Source: Chromobacterium subtsugae
Lineage (GTDB): Bacteria; Pseudomonadota; Gammaproteobacteria; Burkholderiales; Chromobacteriaceae
Direction of reading: 5' to 3'
Length of the DNA: 64,000 nucleotides
NCBI RefSeq assembly: GCF_001676875.1
Contig: NZ_JYKA01000004.1
Span: 1 to 64,000 of the forward strand
Shown: positions 44,099 to 52,705 of the stretch, piece by piece
Layout of the letters: every line of letters begins with the position of its first letter
How positions within the stretch are numbered: position 1 is the first letter of the stretch
Notes under the pieces: generated by a model
Told to the model about the DNA's origin: nothing
The model's database searches: none
What the model saw: only the letters and a program-made list of their open reading frames with translations
Translations under genes and position numbers: made by a program

Positions 44099-44626
44099 AT
44101 GCCTTTTCAAACCTTGCGCCATTTCAAAAATTGGATTGTCGGCATCTTCAATCCGCCCTACCAGCTCTCGCTGTGCGAAATCCTGCCGGGCCGGCAAGGC
44201 GGCGGCACCGTCTACGTTTTCAAGCAATACGGCACCCACGACATCGTCAAGCTGAGCCATAAGGACATCATCGGCAATGTCCAGATTCTGGCCGCCATTA
44301 ATCCCAAGGATTTGATCGGCATCGCGCTGTACGAAAACAACCTGAAGGAAGCCGCCGGCGAATGCCAGGTGCTGGAGACCATCCGCGGCAATCAATACCG
44401 GATCGCCAGCCACGGCCGCGAAGAGGTGTATTCCGGAGAAAGCATCTGCGGCAACCTGGACCTGTTCCAACGCCTGCCGCCGCACGAAATTTGCAAGATC
44501 GCCTACGAAACCGGCTTCAGCAAGGGCCGCAAGGTGTCCGGCCAACTGCGCGCGCTGGCCGAGCAGGGCCGCGCCGAAGCCGGCGCGGCCGCGGCCAATG
44601 TGGTGCCGCTGCGCTCACGCCAATGA
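44099..44626 (+). CDS. Hypothetical protein, 175 aa, unknown family
   Basis: A soluble basic-acidic mixed protein beginning MPFQTLRHFKNWIVGIFNPP. It has a beta-rich middle (GTVYVFKQYGTHDIVKLSHKD, YRIASHGREEVYSG) and an Ala-rich tail. No signal peptide, helices or motif I can name. The frame is open further upstream, but that part overlaps a strong promoter, so the internal ATG is used; its ribosome site (GCGGAA) is weak. Its end overlaps the cpdA end by 12 bp tail to tail. Confidence 0.7.
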   Translation: MPFQTLRHFKNWIVGIFNPPYQLSLCEILPGRQGGGTVYVFKQYGTHDIVKLSHKDIIGNVQILAAINPKDLIGIALYENNLKEAAGECQVLETIRGNQYRIASHGREEVYSGESICGNLDLFQRLPPHEICKIAYETGFSKGRKVSGQLRALAEQGRAEAGAAAANVVPLRSRQ

Positions 44627-45352
44627 AGTGGCCACCCGATAGCCGTCCGCGGAGAAGCTGAACAAGCGGTAGCCCTGGCGGTCGTCGATATCGATGTCGC
44701 TGGCCCCCGCCTGCCACTGGAAACAAGTGGCCGGGCCAACCTCCAGCATGCGGCCGCGGTAATCGATACTGTGAGCGCCATGCACATGGCCGCAGATCAC
44801 CAGCTTCAGCCGCTCGGCCCGCGCCGCCTGCCAGAACTGCGAACTCTGGCGCAGCATGCAGTCGTCCAGCAATGGCGTCCCGACCGCCAGCGGATGGTGG
44901 TGCAGCACTACGGCGGCGTGGCCATCGTCCACCGCGGCCAGCTGCTCGCGCAAACGCGCCAGTTCGTCGGCGCCGATCAGCCCTTCGTCCAGCCCCGCCA
45001 CGCAGCTGTCCACGCCGATGAAGGTCCAGCCGGCCAGCTTCACCTCATCCAGCGGCCGCAACAGCGGATAGCCGGCGAACACCTCGGCCATCGTCGAGCG
45101 GCAGTCGTGATTGCCGGCGATCCAATACACCGGCCGTCCGAGCCCGGCCAGCGCCTCGGCCGCCAGCCGGTACGACGCCGCGGACTCATCCTGCGACACA
45201 TCGCCGGTGAGAAACACCGCGTCGACCGCGTCCGGCCCCAGCGCCCGCACCGCGGCCAATACCTTTTGCAGCGCCGCGTAGGTATCGCGGCCCAGCAACC
45301 GGCCGTCGCGCGCGGCGAACAAATGCAGATCGGTCAGTTGCAGGATATTCAT
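44615..45352 (-). CDS. cpdA: 3',5'-cyclic-AMP phosphodiesterase CpdA
   Basis: A 245-aa calcineurin-like metallophosphoesterase. The five metal motifs are in order: LQLTDLHLFA, VFLTGDVSQDE, IAGNHDCR, VLHHHPL and ICGHVHGAH. Length and the early LLGRDTYAALQKVL block match CpdA, which lowers cAMP. It is last in a three-gene operon and its start overlaps the transporter stop by 4 bp (ATGA). Related class III phosphodiesterases of other substrates cannot be excluded. Confidence 0.85.
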   Translation of the reverse strand: MNILQLTDLHLFAARDGRLLGRDTYAALQKVLAAVRALGPDAVDAVFLTGDVSQDESAASYRLAAEALAGLGRPVYWIAGNHDCRSTMAEVFAGYPLLRPLDEVKLAGWTFIGVDSCVAGLDEGLIGADELARLREQLAAVDDGHAAVVLHHHPLAVGTPLLDDCMLRQSSQFWQAARAERLKLVICGHVHGAHSIDYRGRMLEVGPATCFQWQAGASDIDIDDRQGYRLFSFSADGYRVATSLA

Positions 45353-46065
45353 GCCTTGGCGCTCTCAAAACGGTTGCGTTCAATGGCGCCGTCGCTATCG
45401 CGGAACACCGTCAGCGGATTGTAGGAAACTTCCCAATCGAAATAATCGGTGCGCTCTATCTTCTTGATCACCGACACCAGATAGTAGCCCAGCGGCAGCA
45501 GCAACACCGACATCACCACCTTGTACGACCAGGTGGTGGCGATGATGTTGACCAGCTCATGGCCGCTGTACTTGGAAGACAGGCTGATAGGATAGGCGGT
45601 GAGCAGCAGCACAGCCTGCGCCAGCATCGAGGCGATCAGGTAACGGGCGAAGAAGAAGCGGCCGGCAAAAAATATCTTCATCCGCGAAACGATGAAGCCA
45701 TTGCAGAAATAGGAAGCCGGCACCGAAATCCAGGTGCCCACCATCACGCGCCAGAATTCGTGGAATAACTGGTAATACTGCTTGGAGATGGCGTTGTTGT
45801 CCGGCTGGATCAGCGCGAAAGCGTTGAGAATCAACACGAACAGGGTCTGGCAAATCACGATGATCCAAACCGTGCGGCCGCCCAGCTTGTAGCCGTACAC
45901 CTCGGTGGAAATGGTGGACAACAAATAGCACAGCGAAAACACGATGCCGCTGGCGGTGATTTTCAGGCTGAAGACATCTACGGTTTTGTACACCAGCGAA
46001 TCACAGATAATCATGATGGTGACAGTCAAACCAACTATCAATCCATACAAGCGAAACTCGTTCAA
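45349..46065 (-). CDS. Queuosine precursor transporter (VUT/YhhQ, DUF165 family)
   Basis: A 238-aa inner-membrane protein with six probable helices. Family marks are the LLSTISTEVYGYKLGGRTVW block with acidic and aromatic residues after helix two, and FWRVMVGTWISVPASYFCNGFIVSRM. YhhQ-type proteins import the queuosine precursors preQ0, preQ1 or queuine. It overlaps its neighbours by 4 bp on each side, coupling it to the regulator upstream and cpdA downstream. Confidence 0.85.
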   Translation of the reverse strand: MNEFRLYGLIVGLTVTIMIICDSLVYKTVDVFSLKITASGIVFSLCYLLSTISTEVYGYKLGGRTVWIIVICQTLFVLILNAFALIQPDNNAISKQYYQLFHEFWRVMVGTWISVPASYFCNGFIVSRMKIFFAGRFFFARYLIASMLAQAVLLLTAYPISLSSKYSGHELVNIIATTWSYKVVMSVLLLPLGYYLVSVIKKIERTDYFDWEVSYNPLTVFRDSDGAIERNRFESAKA

Positions 46066-46727
46066 CGCACGCCTCCAGACAAGGTTTTGATGGCTTTCAA
46101 CACCACGGCCAGCACCTGATAGTTTTTATAAAGCGACGGCGCCACATCGTTCTGTGGCGATATCGACGAAAACAGCAAAAAATCCTCTTCGACATACACC
46201 CGGCGCAGACAGGGAGAGTTGGCGCCTATCGTCACCAGCACGATATCGCCATCCTGCGGCCGGCTCTCCCGCACCATCACGAAAACCGTGCCCTGCGCGT
46301 AATGCGGGTACAGCGTGTCGTTATTGACCAATACCGCGAATAGCGGCCGCTCGGCATAGCCGACAACCTCCGCGCAATAATCTCCTTGGTCGGCGATACC
46401 GGTTTCGATGAAATCGCCGACATGGCCGATGCCGACCAAGGGCATGGAAAAAACCGCCTGCCGCGGCAGCGCCGACTGCTTGGCGCCGGATGCCGCCAAT
46501 TCGCCGATGCTGACCTGGAAATAGCGCGCCAACTCGACCAGCGTGGACAAGGTGGGATTGCCGACGCCTCGCCGCAAATTGTTGATGGTGGCAATGCCCA
46601 GGCCGGTCTCATCGCTCAGCCGCACAGCATCCACGCCATGCCTTTGCATCAGGCTGGCCAAATTGCCGGAGATCACCGCCAACGGGTCATCATTCGCCGG
46701 CAGCGCCTTTTCCACTCCCTTCACCAT
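46062..46727 (-). CDS. Phage-repressor-like regulator (HTH_XRE + S24 fold, protease site degenerate)
   Basis: A 221-aa protein. An XRE helix-turn-helix lies near residues 20-80 (VRLSDETGLGIATINNLRRG, TLSTLVELARYFQVSIGEL). The C-terminal half resembles the LexA/CI S24 domain (YAERPLFAVLVNNDTLYPHY, AQGTVFVMVRESRPQDGDIV), but the nucleophile position reads N-D-T rather than G-D-S and the usual catalytic Lys is replaced by Arg (CLRRVYVEE). It is thus probably a non-cleaving dimerisation or sensor domain. It heads an operon with the queuosine-precursor transporter and cpdA. Confidence 0.85.
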   Translation of the reverse strand: MVKGVEKALPANDDPLAVISGNLASLMQRHGVDAVRLSDETGLGIATINNLRRGVGNPTLSTLVELARYFQVSIGELAASGAKQSALPRQAVFSMPLVGIGHVGDFIETGIADQGDYCAEVVGYAERPLFAVLVNNDTLYPHYAQGTVFVMVRESRPQDGDIVLVTIGANSPCLRRVYVEEDFLLFSSISPQNDVAPSLYKNYQVLAVVLKAIKTLSGGVR

Positions 46728-47071
46728 TCGCTCATCCCAAAGCGTTGACAGAAACCGCCACCCCTCCCGCGAACCCTTGCCGCGACGCGATGGCGCGGCC
46801 GATCAGGCCGCCAAATATAAAGCGGCGAAACTCTCATTGCAAATACAAATCCGCCAGCATAAAGTACTAAGAGAGATAAAAAATTCTTAATTAATTCAAA
46901 CAAGAAAGAAACTAATAAAAACTATTTCGGCACGGCGCGCCTGTTTACTGCCTAAGAAAAAATGATAATATAATATCAAGCGGGACAATAAAATGTTTGT
47001 CGCGCGATTTCCATAATTGCAGTCGAAATTTTTTATCCCAAACGTTGTCGCCACTCCGAGGTTGCTTCGCC
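46728..47071. promoter_or_regulatory. AT-rich divergent intergenic region
   Basis: This 344-bp gap falls to a composition far more AT-rich than its surroundings, notably from about 46850 to 47040. A TATAAT at 46969-46974 may drive the rightward 85-aa gene; promoters for the regulator operon must lie at the left end. No reading frame here looks coding. Confidence 0.5.
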
Positions 47072-47329
47072 ATGCACAACCCAAACCTGACTGAATGCAT
47101 TCATGAAGATGAATTCGCGGTAGACGTCATCAATGGAGAAAAGGTCCTGATCACCCTGCCCACCATGCTGGGTCAGCAAGGCAGCGAATGGGAGGGCTCG
47201 CCCATCTTCGGCAGGAGCTACCTGATGTCGCTGATCCGGCGCGGCATAGAAAACGACGTGCTGCACCCGGCGGATATCCAGCGCGCGCTGAGTCGCGAAG
47301 CCAGCCTGCGCGCCTGCTCGATGGAATGA
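47072..47329 (+). CDS. Small hypothetical protein, 85 aa
   Basis: Begins MHNPNLTECIHEDEFAVDVI and runs through a beta-like first half (VINGEKVLITLPTMLGQQ) to a helical second half (YLMSLIRRGIENDVLHPADIQRAL). A GAGG lies 10-13 nt upstream. No known domain recognised; codon use is like the neighbours and a terminator follows directly, which supports a real gene. Confidence 0.65.
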   Translation: MHNPNLTECIHEDEFAVDVINGEKVLITLPTMLGQQGSEWEGSPIFGRSYLMSLIRRGIENDVLHPADIQRALSREASLRACSME

Positions 47330-47347
47330 CCGGGAAACCCCGGCATG

Positions 47348-47386
47348 AAAAAGCCCCGGCGCGATCGCTCTGCGCCGGGGCTTGTC
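47348..47386. terminator. Bidirectional terminator between the small gene and mrcA
   Basis: A perfect 12-bp stem AAGCCCCGGCGC/GCGCCGGGGCTT with a 9-nt loop, flanked by an A-run on the left and T-rich sequence on the right. Confidence 0.88.
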
Positions 47387-47403
47387 TTCAACTGGGCCGT
47401 TGA

Positions 47404-49758
47404 TTAGAACAGCTGGTCCTTGACGTTTTCCACCGCGTCCTGGGCCGCCGGCTTGTCGTCGGCGGCCGGCGCGCTGGCGTCGTCGCCGCTGCCCGGCACC
47501 GTGCCCTGGTTGTCGATGTGCAGCTCCGGATTGGTCTTCTGGAACTCTTGGTAGTAGTACTCGTCGCCGCCGCGCTGACCGGCGCCCGGCTTCACCACGA
47601 TGCCCTGCGGCACCGGCAGCTCGACTTCAGGCTGGCCCTTCAGCGCGTTGCCCATGTAGTTGATCCAGATCGGCAAGGCCGCGGAGCCGCCATAGCCGTA
47701 ACGGCCCAGCGAGCGCGGCTGGTCGAAGCCTACCCAGGTGGCGGCCACCAGGTTGGGGTTGAAGCCGACGAACCAGGCGTCTTTCCAGTCCGAGGTGGTG
47801 CCGGTCTTGCCGGCCAGGTCGGTGCGGCCCAGGCTCATCGCGCGGTAGCCGGTGCCGTAACGCACCACGTCCCCCATCATCGAACGCATGATGAAGGCGT
47901 TGCGCGGATCAATCGCCTGCTGGGCGTTCTGGCCGGCCACCGTGGGCACGGTCTTGGCCAGCACGCGGCCGGACTGGTCTTCAATGCGGTCGATGAAGTA
48001 AGCCTTGGTGCGATAGCCGCCGTTGGCGAACACCGAATAGCCCTCCACCATCTGCAGCGGCGTCACCGAGCCCGCGCCCAGCGCCATCGGCAAGTAGGCC
48101 GGATGCTGCTTGGCGGAGAAGCCGAAGCGCTGGATGTATTGCTGCGCGTAATCGGTGCCCACGGCCATCAGCACCCGCACCGACACCAGGTTTTTCGACT
48201 GGGTCAGGCCGCGGCGCAGGGTGATCAGGCCGGAGAACTTGCCGTCATCGTTCTTGGGCTCCCAGTTCTGGCCGTTGATGCCGGGCACCGACAGCGGCGC
48301 GTCGTTGATCATGGTGGAAGGCGTGATGCCGCGCTCGATGCCGGACGAATAGATGAACGGCTTGAACGACGAGCCGGGCTGGCGCCAAGCCTGGGTCACG
48401 TGATTGAAGCTGCGGCGGTTGAAATCAAAGCCGCCCACCAGCGATTTGATCGCGCCGGTATGGGTATCCAGCGACACGAAAGCGCCTTCCACTTCCGGCA
48501 TCTGCACCACTTCCCAATAGCCCTTGGCATTGGCCGACACGCGGATCACCGAGCCGCGGCGGATCTGCAGCTGCTGCGACGCCTTGCCGCTCAGCGCGCG
48601 GCGGGCGAATTCAAGGCCAGCGCCCTTGATGGAGATGGTCTTGCCGCCGCGCATATAGGCCTGGATTTCCGACGGGCTGGCCGACAGCACGATGGCCGGC
48701 AGCATGTCGCCGCTGTCGCGCAAATCACCCATCGCCTCGTCCAGCGCCTCGGTCAGGTCCTCGCCACCGCCGCTGGGCAGGTCGATGGTGCTTTCCGGGC
48801 CGCGATAGCCCATCTTGCGGTCGTAATCAACCAGGCCGGCGCGCAAGGCGTCATAGGCCCATTTCTGGTGGCGGCTGTCCAGCGTGGTGTAAACCTTGAA
48901 GCCCTCGGTGTAAGCCGCTTCCTTGTAACGCTCGTACATCGCCTGGCGTACCATTTCCGCAACATACTGGCCCGGCTGGCTGGTATCGGCAGCCTGGCTG
49001 GCCAGTTTCAGCGGCTCGTTCAGCGCCTCGTCGTACTGCGCCTGGGTGATGAAGTTGAGCTCGCGCATGCGGCGCAGCACGTATTGCTGGCGCAGCTTGG
49101 CGCGCTCGGGGTTGACGATGGGGTTGTAGGCCGACGGCGCCTTCGGCAGGCCCGCCAGCATCGCCATCTGGGCGACGCTGAGCTCGTTGATCGGCTTGCC
49201 GTAATAGGCCTGCGCCGCCGCCGCGAAGCCGTAGGCGCGCTGCCCCAGGTAGATCTGGTTGAAGTACAGCTCGAGGATCTGGTCCTTGCTCAGCGTGTGC
49301 TCGATCTTGAACGCCAGCAGCGCCTCGTTGAACTTGCGGGTGAAGGTTTTCTCGCTGGACAGGAAGAAGTTCTTCGCCACCTGCATGGTGATGGTGCTGG
49401 CGCCGGAGCGGGCGTGGCCGGACACCAGATTGCCGACCGCCGCGCGCATGATTCCCAGGTAGTCGATGCCGCTGTGCTGGTAGAAACGCTCGTCCTCGGC
49501 GGCCAGCACGGCCTGCTTCATCAGCTGCGGGACTTCGTGGATGCGGGAAAAGGATCGCCGCTCCTCGCCGAACTCGCCCAGCAGCTGATTATCGGCCGAA
49601 TACACCCGGAGCGGGATTTTCGGACGGTAATCGGTGATTACATCAAGGCTTTGCAGGCGCGGATAAGTTATGATGATGGCAATTGCGGCGGCTCCCGCCA
49701 GCAGCACCACACCACCTAGAAACACGCCTGCCATTATTGCAAGAAATCGTCTGAGCAT
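47404..49758 (-). CDS. mrcA: Penicillin-binding protein 1A (bifunctional)
   Basis: A 784-aa inner-membrane peptidoglycan synthase. After an N-terminal helix (FLGGVVLLAGAAAIAIIITY), the glycosyltransferase domain shows AAEDERFYQHSGID, ARSGASTITMQVAKN and RKFNEALLAFKIE. The transpeptidase has SxxK in GSSFKPFIYS, SxN in QSKNLVS and KTG in LAGKTGTTSDWKDAWF. The C-terminal tail is disordered and Asp/Ala-rich. Divergence from pilM is the classical ponA/pilMNOPQ arrangement. Confidence 0.96.
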   Translation of the reverse strand: MLRRFLAIMAGVFLGGVVLLAGAAAIAIIITYPRLQSLDVITDYRPKIPLRVYSADNQLLGEFGEERRSFSRIHEVPQLMKQAVLAAEDERFYQHSGIDYLGIMRAAVGNLVSGHARSGASTITMQVAKNFFLSSEKTFTRKFNEALLAFKIEHTLSKDQILELYFNQIYLGQRAYGFAAAAQAYYGKPINELSVAQMAMLAGLPKAPSAYNPIVNPERAKLRQQYVLRRMRELNFITQAQYDEALNEPLKLASQAADTSQPGQYVAEMVRQAMYERYKEAAYTEGFKVYTTLDSRHQKWAYDALRAGLVDYDRKMGYRGPESTIDLPSGGGEDLTEALDEAMGDLRDSGDMLPAIVLSASPSEIQAYMRGGKTISIKGAGLEFARRALSGKASQQLQIRRGSVIRVSANAKGYWEVVQMPEVEGAFVSLDTHTGAIKSLVGGFDFNRRSFNHVTQAWRQPGSSFKPFIYSSGIERGITPSTMINDAPLSVPGINGQNWEPKNDDGKFSGLITLRRGLTQSKNLVSVRVLMAVGTDYAQQYIQRFGFSAKQHPAYLPMALGAGSVTPLQMVEGYSVFANGGYRTKAYFIDRIEDQSGRVLAKTVPTVAGQNAQQAIDPRNAFIMRSMMGDVVRYGTGYRAMSLGRTDLAGKTGTTSDWKDAWFVGFNPNLVAATWVGFDQPRSLGRYGYGGSAALPIWINYMGNALKGQPEVELPVPQGIVVKPGAGQRGGDEYYYQEFQKTNPELHIDNQGTVPGSGDDASAPAADDKPAAQDAVENVKDQLF

Positions 49759-49873
49759 ATTTACGATGGGCTTTCACTGGAAACAGGATTATAACGTCTT
49801 GTGAAAGCCAACAAGACAAACAATGGCGGCGACAGTGCGAAAATCTGTTGCACAAGACCGGATTGAGGCGCAG

Positions 49874-50986
49874 ATGCTAGTCGATAAATTGAGGCTCGGG
49901 CATCCATTGCTCGAACAACTGGGACTGGGGCAATCCCGCAACGCTTCCCTGCTTGGCCTGGACATCAGCAGCACGGCGGTCAAGCTGGTGGAGCTGTCGC
50001 GCAACGGCAAGAATTACCAGGTGGAGCGCTACGTGATCGAGCCGCTGCCCAAGGAGGCGGTCAACGACGGCAACCTGGTGGAAATTGACGGCATCGCCGA
50101 GGCGCTGCGCCGCGCCTGGAAACGTCTGGGCAGCCCGATCCGCAGCGTCGCCATCGCCATTCCCACTCCGATGGCCATTTACAAGAAGCTGCTGGTGCCG
50201 GTCAGCCAGACCGAAGAGCTGGACCAGATGATAGAGTCCGAAGCCAACCAGATCATCCCCTTCCCCCTCGACGAAGTGAACCTGGACCACCAGGTGCTGG
50301 GCCCCTCCCCGTCCAGCATCGACGACCTCGAGGTCCTGCTGTGCGCGGCGCGTAAGGAAAAGGTCGAGGAGCGCGTGGCGGTGGTGGAAATGGCCGGCCT
50401 GCGCGCCCTGGTGGTGGACGTGGAGTCATTCGCGATGATGACGGCGTTCGAGCAGATCCAGCACCAGCTGCCCGACCAGGGCATGAATCAGACTTTCGCC
50501 ATGTTCGACATCGGCGCCACCCGCATCCACTGCAACATCATCCGCAACGGCCAGCAGATCTACTACCGCGAGCAGATGTTCGGCGGCCACCAGCTGACGC
50601 GCGACATCCAGCGCCGCTACAACATCAGCTTCGAGGAGGCGGAAAGCGGCAAGCGCAGCATGGCGATGCCCGACGGCTACGAATCGGAGCTGATGCACCC
50701 GTTCATCGATTCGCTGGCACAGGAAATCCAGCGCGCGCTGCAGTTTTTCTACACCACCGTCAGCGTGTCGCAATACCTGCGCGTCGACTACATCCTGCTG
50801 GCCGGCGGCTGCAGCATGCTGCCCGGCCTGGACGACGCGGTGGCCGGCCGCACCCAGATCAGCACCATGATCGCCAACCCCTTCACCACCATGGTGCAAT
50901 CGAGCGCCATCCGCCTGAAAGAGCTGCTGATGGATGCGCCGGCGCTGCTGATCGCCTGCGGGCTGGCCCTCAGGAGGTTCGACTGA
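49874..50986 (+). CDS. pilM: Type IV pilus inner-membrane platform protein PilM
   Basis: A 370-aa actin-like ATPase-fold protein on the cytoplasmic face that binds the PilN N-terminus. Family marks: LLGLDISSTAVKLVELSRNG, DQMIESEANQIIPFPLDEVN, FDIGATRIHCNI and LLAGGCSMLPGLDDAV. The start taken has GAGG 6 nt upstream; an ATG 17 codons earlier lacks a site. First gene of the pilMNOPQ operon. Confidence 0.95.
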   Translation: MLVDKLRLGHPLLEQLGLGQSRNASLLGLDISSTAVKLVELSRNGKNYQVERYVIEPLPKEAVNDGNLVEIDGIAEALRRAWKRLGSPIRSVAIAIPTPMAIYKKLLVPVSQTEELDQMIESEANQIIPFPLDEVNLDHQVLGPSPSSIDDLEVLLCAARKEKVEERVAVVEMAGLRALVVDVESFAMMTAFEQIQHQLPDQGMNQTFAMFDIGATRIHCNIIRNGQQIYYREQMFGGHQLTRDIQRRYNISFEEAESGKRSMAMPDGYESELMHPFIDSLAQEIQRALQFFYTTVSVSQYLRVDYILLAGGCSMLPGLDDAVAGRTQISTMIANPFTTMVQSSAIRLKELLMDAPALLIACGLALRRFD

Positions 50987-51559
50987 ATGATACGGATCAA
51001 CCTCCTCCCCCACCGCGAGCAGCGCAAGGCCGCGCACCGGCTGCGCTTCCAGCTGCTGCTGGCCGGCACCGCCGTATCGGCGCTGCTGCTGGTGGGCATC
51101 GCCTACCTGGTGCTTGAGCACCAGCTGTCGCGCCAGGAGCAGCGCAACCGCTACCTGCAGGCGGAAATCGGCCGGCTGGACGGCCAGATCAAGGACATCG
51201 GCAAGCTGAAGAAGCAGCGCGACGACCTGCTGGCGCGAAAACAGCTGGTGGAGCGGCTGCAGGAGGGCCGCAACGAGGCGGTGCACCTGTTCGACCAGCT
51301 GGTGCGCCAGACGCCCGACGGCGTCTACCTGCGCAGCTTCCGCCAGAACGGCAACCAGATCGTGCTGACCGGCTTCGCGCAGTCCGGCGCGCGGGTGTCC
51401 AGCTACATGCGCATGCTCGGGCAATCGGAAACCTTCGAGGCGCCGGTGCTGGTCGAGGTGTCGTCGTCCATCGTCAACAACCAGCGCGTCAGCGCCTTCA
51501 CCCTCAACGCCAGCCTGCGCCAGGCGCCCGCGGGCGGTCCGCAAGGAGCCAAGCCATGA
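50987..51559 (+). CDS. pilN: Type IV pilus protein PilN
   Basis: A 190-aa bitopic protein. MIRINLLPHREQRKA is the conserved PilM-binding N-terminus, one helix follows (LLLAGTAVSALLLVGIAYLV), then a periplasmic coiled coil and ferredoxin-like domain (TPDGVYLRSFRQNGNQIVLTG). It begins directly after the pilM stop and pairs with PilO. Confidence 0.96.
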   Translation: MIRINLLPHREQRKAAHRLRFQLLLAGTAVSALLLVGIAYLVLEHQLSRQEQRNRYLQAEIGRLDGQIKDIGKLKKQRDDLLARKQLVERLQEGRNEAVHLFDQLVRQTPDGVYLRSFRQNGNQIVLTGFAQSGARVSSYMRMLGQSETFEAPVLVEVSSSIVNNQRVSAFTLNASLRQAPAGGPQGAKP

Positions 51560-52173
51560 CGCTGGACGAACTGCGCGGACTCGACCCCAAGGACATGGCC
51601 AACTGGCCGCTGCAGGCGCAGGCGCTGATGCTGGCGATCCTGACGCTGCTGGTGGCCGGGCTGGGCTATTTCTTCGTGCTGGGCGATCAGCTAGACCATT
51701 TGAACCAGGCCCGCCTGCAAGAGGCCCAGCTCAAGCAGACCTTCGTCGACAAGAAGCGCCAGGCGGTGAACCTGGACGCGCTGCAGCAGCAGTTGCGCGA
51801 GATCGACGCCTCCTTCGGCGCGCTGCTCAAGCAACTGCCCACCAAATCGGACATGGACACCCTGCTGACCGAGATCAACCAGGCCGGACTGGGACGCGGC
51901 CTGCAGTTCGAGCTGTTCAAGCCCGGCAGCGAATCGCGCTCCGCCGAAATGGCCGAGGTGCCGATCAGCATCCGCCTGTCCGGCAGCTACAACGACCTCG
52001 CCGCCTTCGTCAACGACGTCGCCCAGCTGTCGCGCATCGTCACCATCAGCGACATTTCCCTCAACCCGGGCGGCGGCAAGGACAACCGCCTGACGATGGA
52101 CGCCACCGCGCGCACCTACCGCGCGCTGGAGCCCAGCGAGCGCAGCGGCCTGCCCGCCGCCCAGCCAAAGTGA
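51556..52173 (+). CDS. pilO: Type IV pilus protein PilO
   Basis: A 205-aa bitopic protein with one helix (LMLAILTLLVAGLGYFFVL), a coiled coil (LNQARLQEAQLKQTFVDKK) and a C-terminal periplasmic domain (QFELFKPGSES, GSYNDLAAFVNDVAQLSRIV). Its start overlaps the pilN stop by 4 bp. It links the inner-membrane platform to PilP. Confidence 0.96.
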   Translation: MTLDELRGLDPKDMANWPLQAQALMLAILTLLVAGLGYFFVLGDQLDHLNQARLQEAQLKQTFVDKKRQAVNLDALQQQLREIDASFGALLKQLPTKSDMDTLLTEINQAGLGRGLQFELFKPGSESRSAEMAEVPISIRLSGSYNDLAAFVNDVAQLSRIVTISDISLNPGGGKDNRLTMDATARTYRALEPSERSGLPAAQPK

Positions 52174-52186
52174 GGGACGCGCCAAG

Positions 52187-52705
52187 ATGAAGAAAACCTG
52201 CGTCTGCCTGCTGCCCCTGCTGCTGAGCGGATGCGGCGGCCCCGGCACCGAGGACCTGCAGCAGTGGATGGCCAGCAGCAGCCAGGGCCTGCGCGGCCAG
52301 ATCGAGCCGCTGCCGCAGGTGCAGACCTACAAGCCGTTCAACTACCAGGCCTACGATCTGCTCGACCCGTTCAACGCGCAAAAACTACAGGCCGGCAAAC
52401 AGCAAAACTCCGCCAACGCGCCCGACCTCAAGCGCCCGCGCGAGGCGCTGGAAAATTACGATCTGGACAAGCTGGCGATGGTCGGCACGCTGAAGCGCGG
52501 CGACTCGCTCTACGCGCTGGTGCGCACGCCGGAGGGCGCCATCTACCGAATCCAGCCCGGCAACTACGTCGGTCCCAATTTCGGCAAGGTGACCGCCATC
52601 CACGATTCGGAAATCGTGCTCTCCGAAACCGTCGAAGACCTGAATGGAGAATGGGTGCAGCGCGACAGCAGCCTGCACCTGGACGAACAAGGGCAAAACA
52701 AATGA
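52187..52705 (+). CDS. pilP: Type IV pilus lipoprotein PilP
   Basis: A 172-aa lipoprotein with lipobox LLLLSGC, a disordered linker containing the PilN/O-binding YDLLDPFNAQKL motif, and a C-terminal beta domain (LAMVGTLKRGDSLYALVRTP, VGPNFGKVTAIHDSEIVLSE) that docks on the secretin N0 domain. Thirteen bp behind pilO and 4-bp overlap with pilQ. Confidence 0.96.
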   Translation: MKKTCVCLLPLLLSGCGGPGTEDLQQWMASSSQGLRGQIEPLPQVQTYKPFNYQAYDLLDPFNAQKLQAGKQQNSANAPDLKRPREALENYDLDKLAMVGTLKRGDSLYALVRTPEGAIYRIQPGNYVGPNFGKVTAIHDSEIVLSETVEDLNGEWVQRDSSLHLDEQGQNK

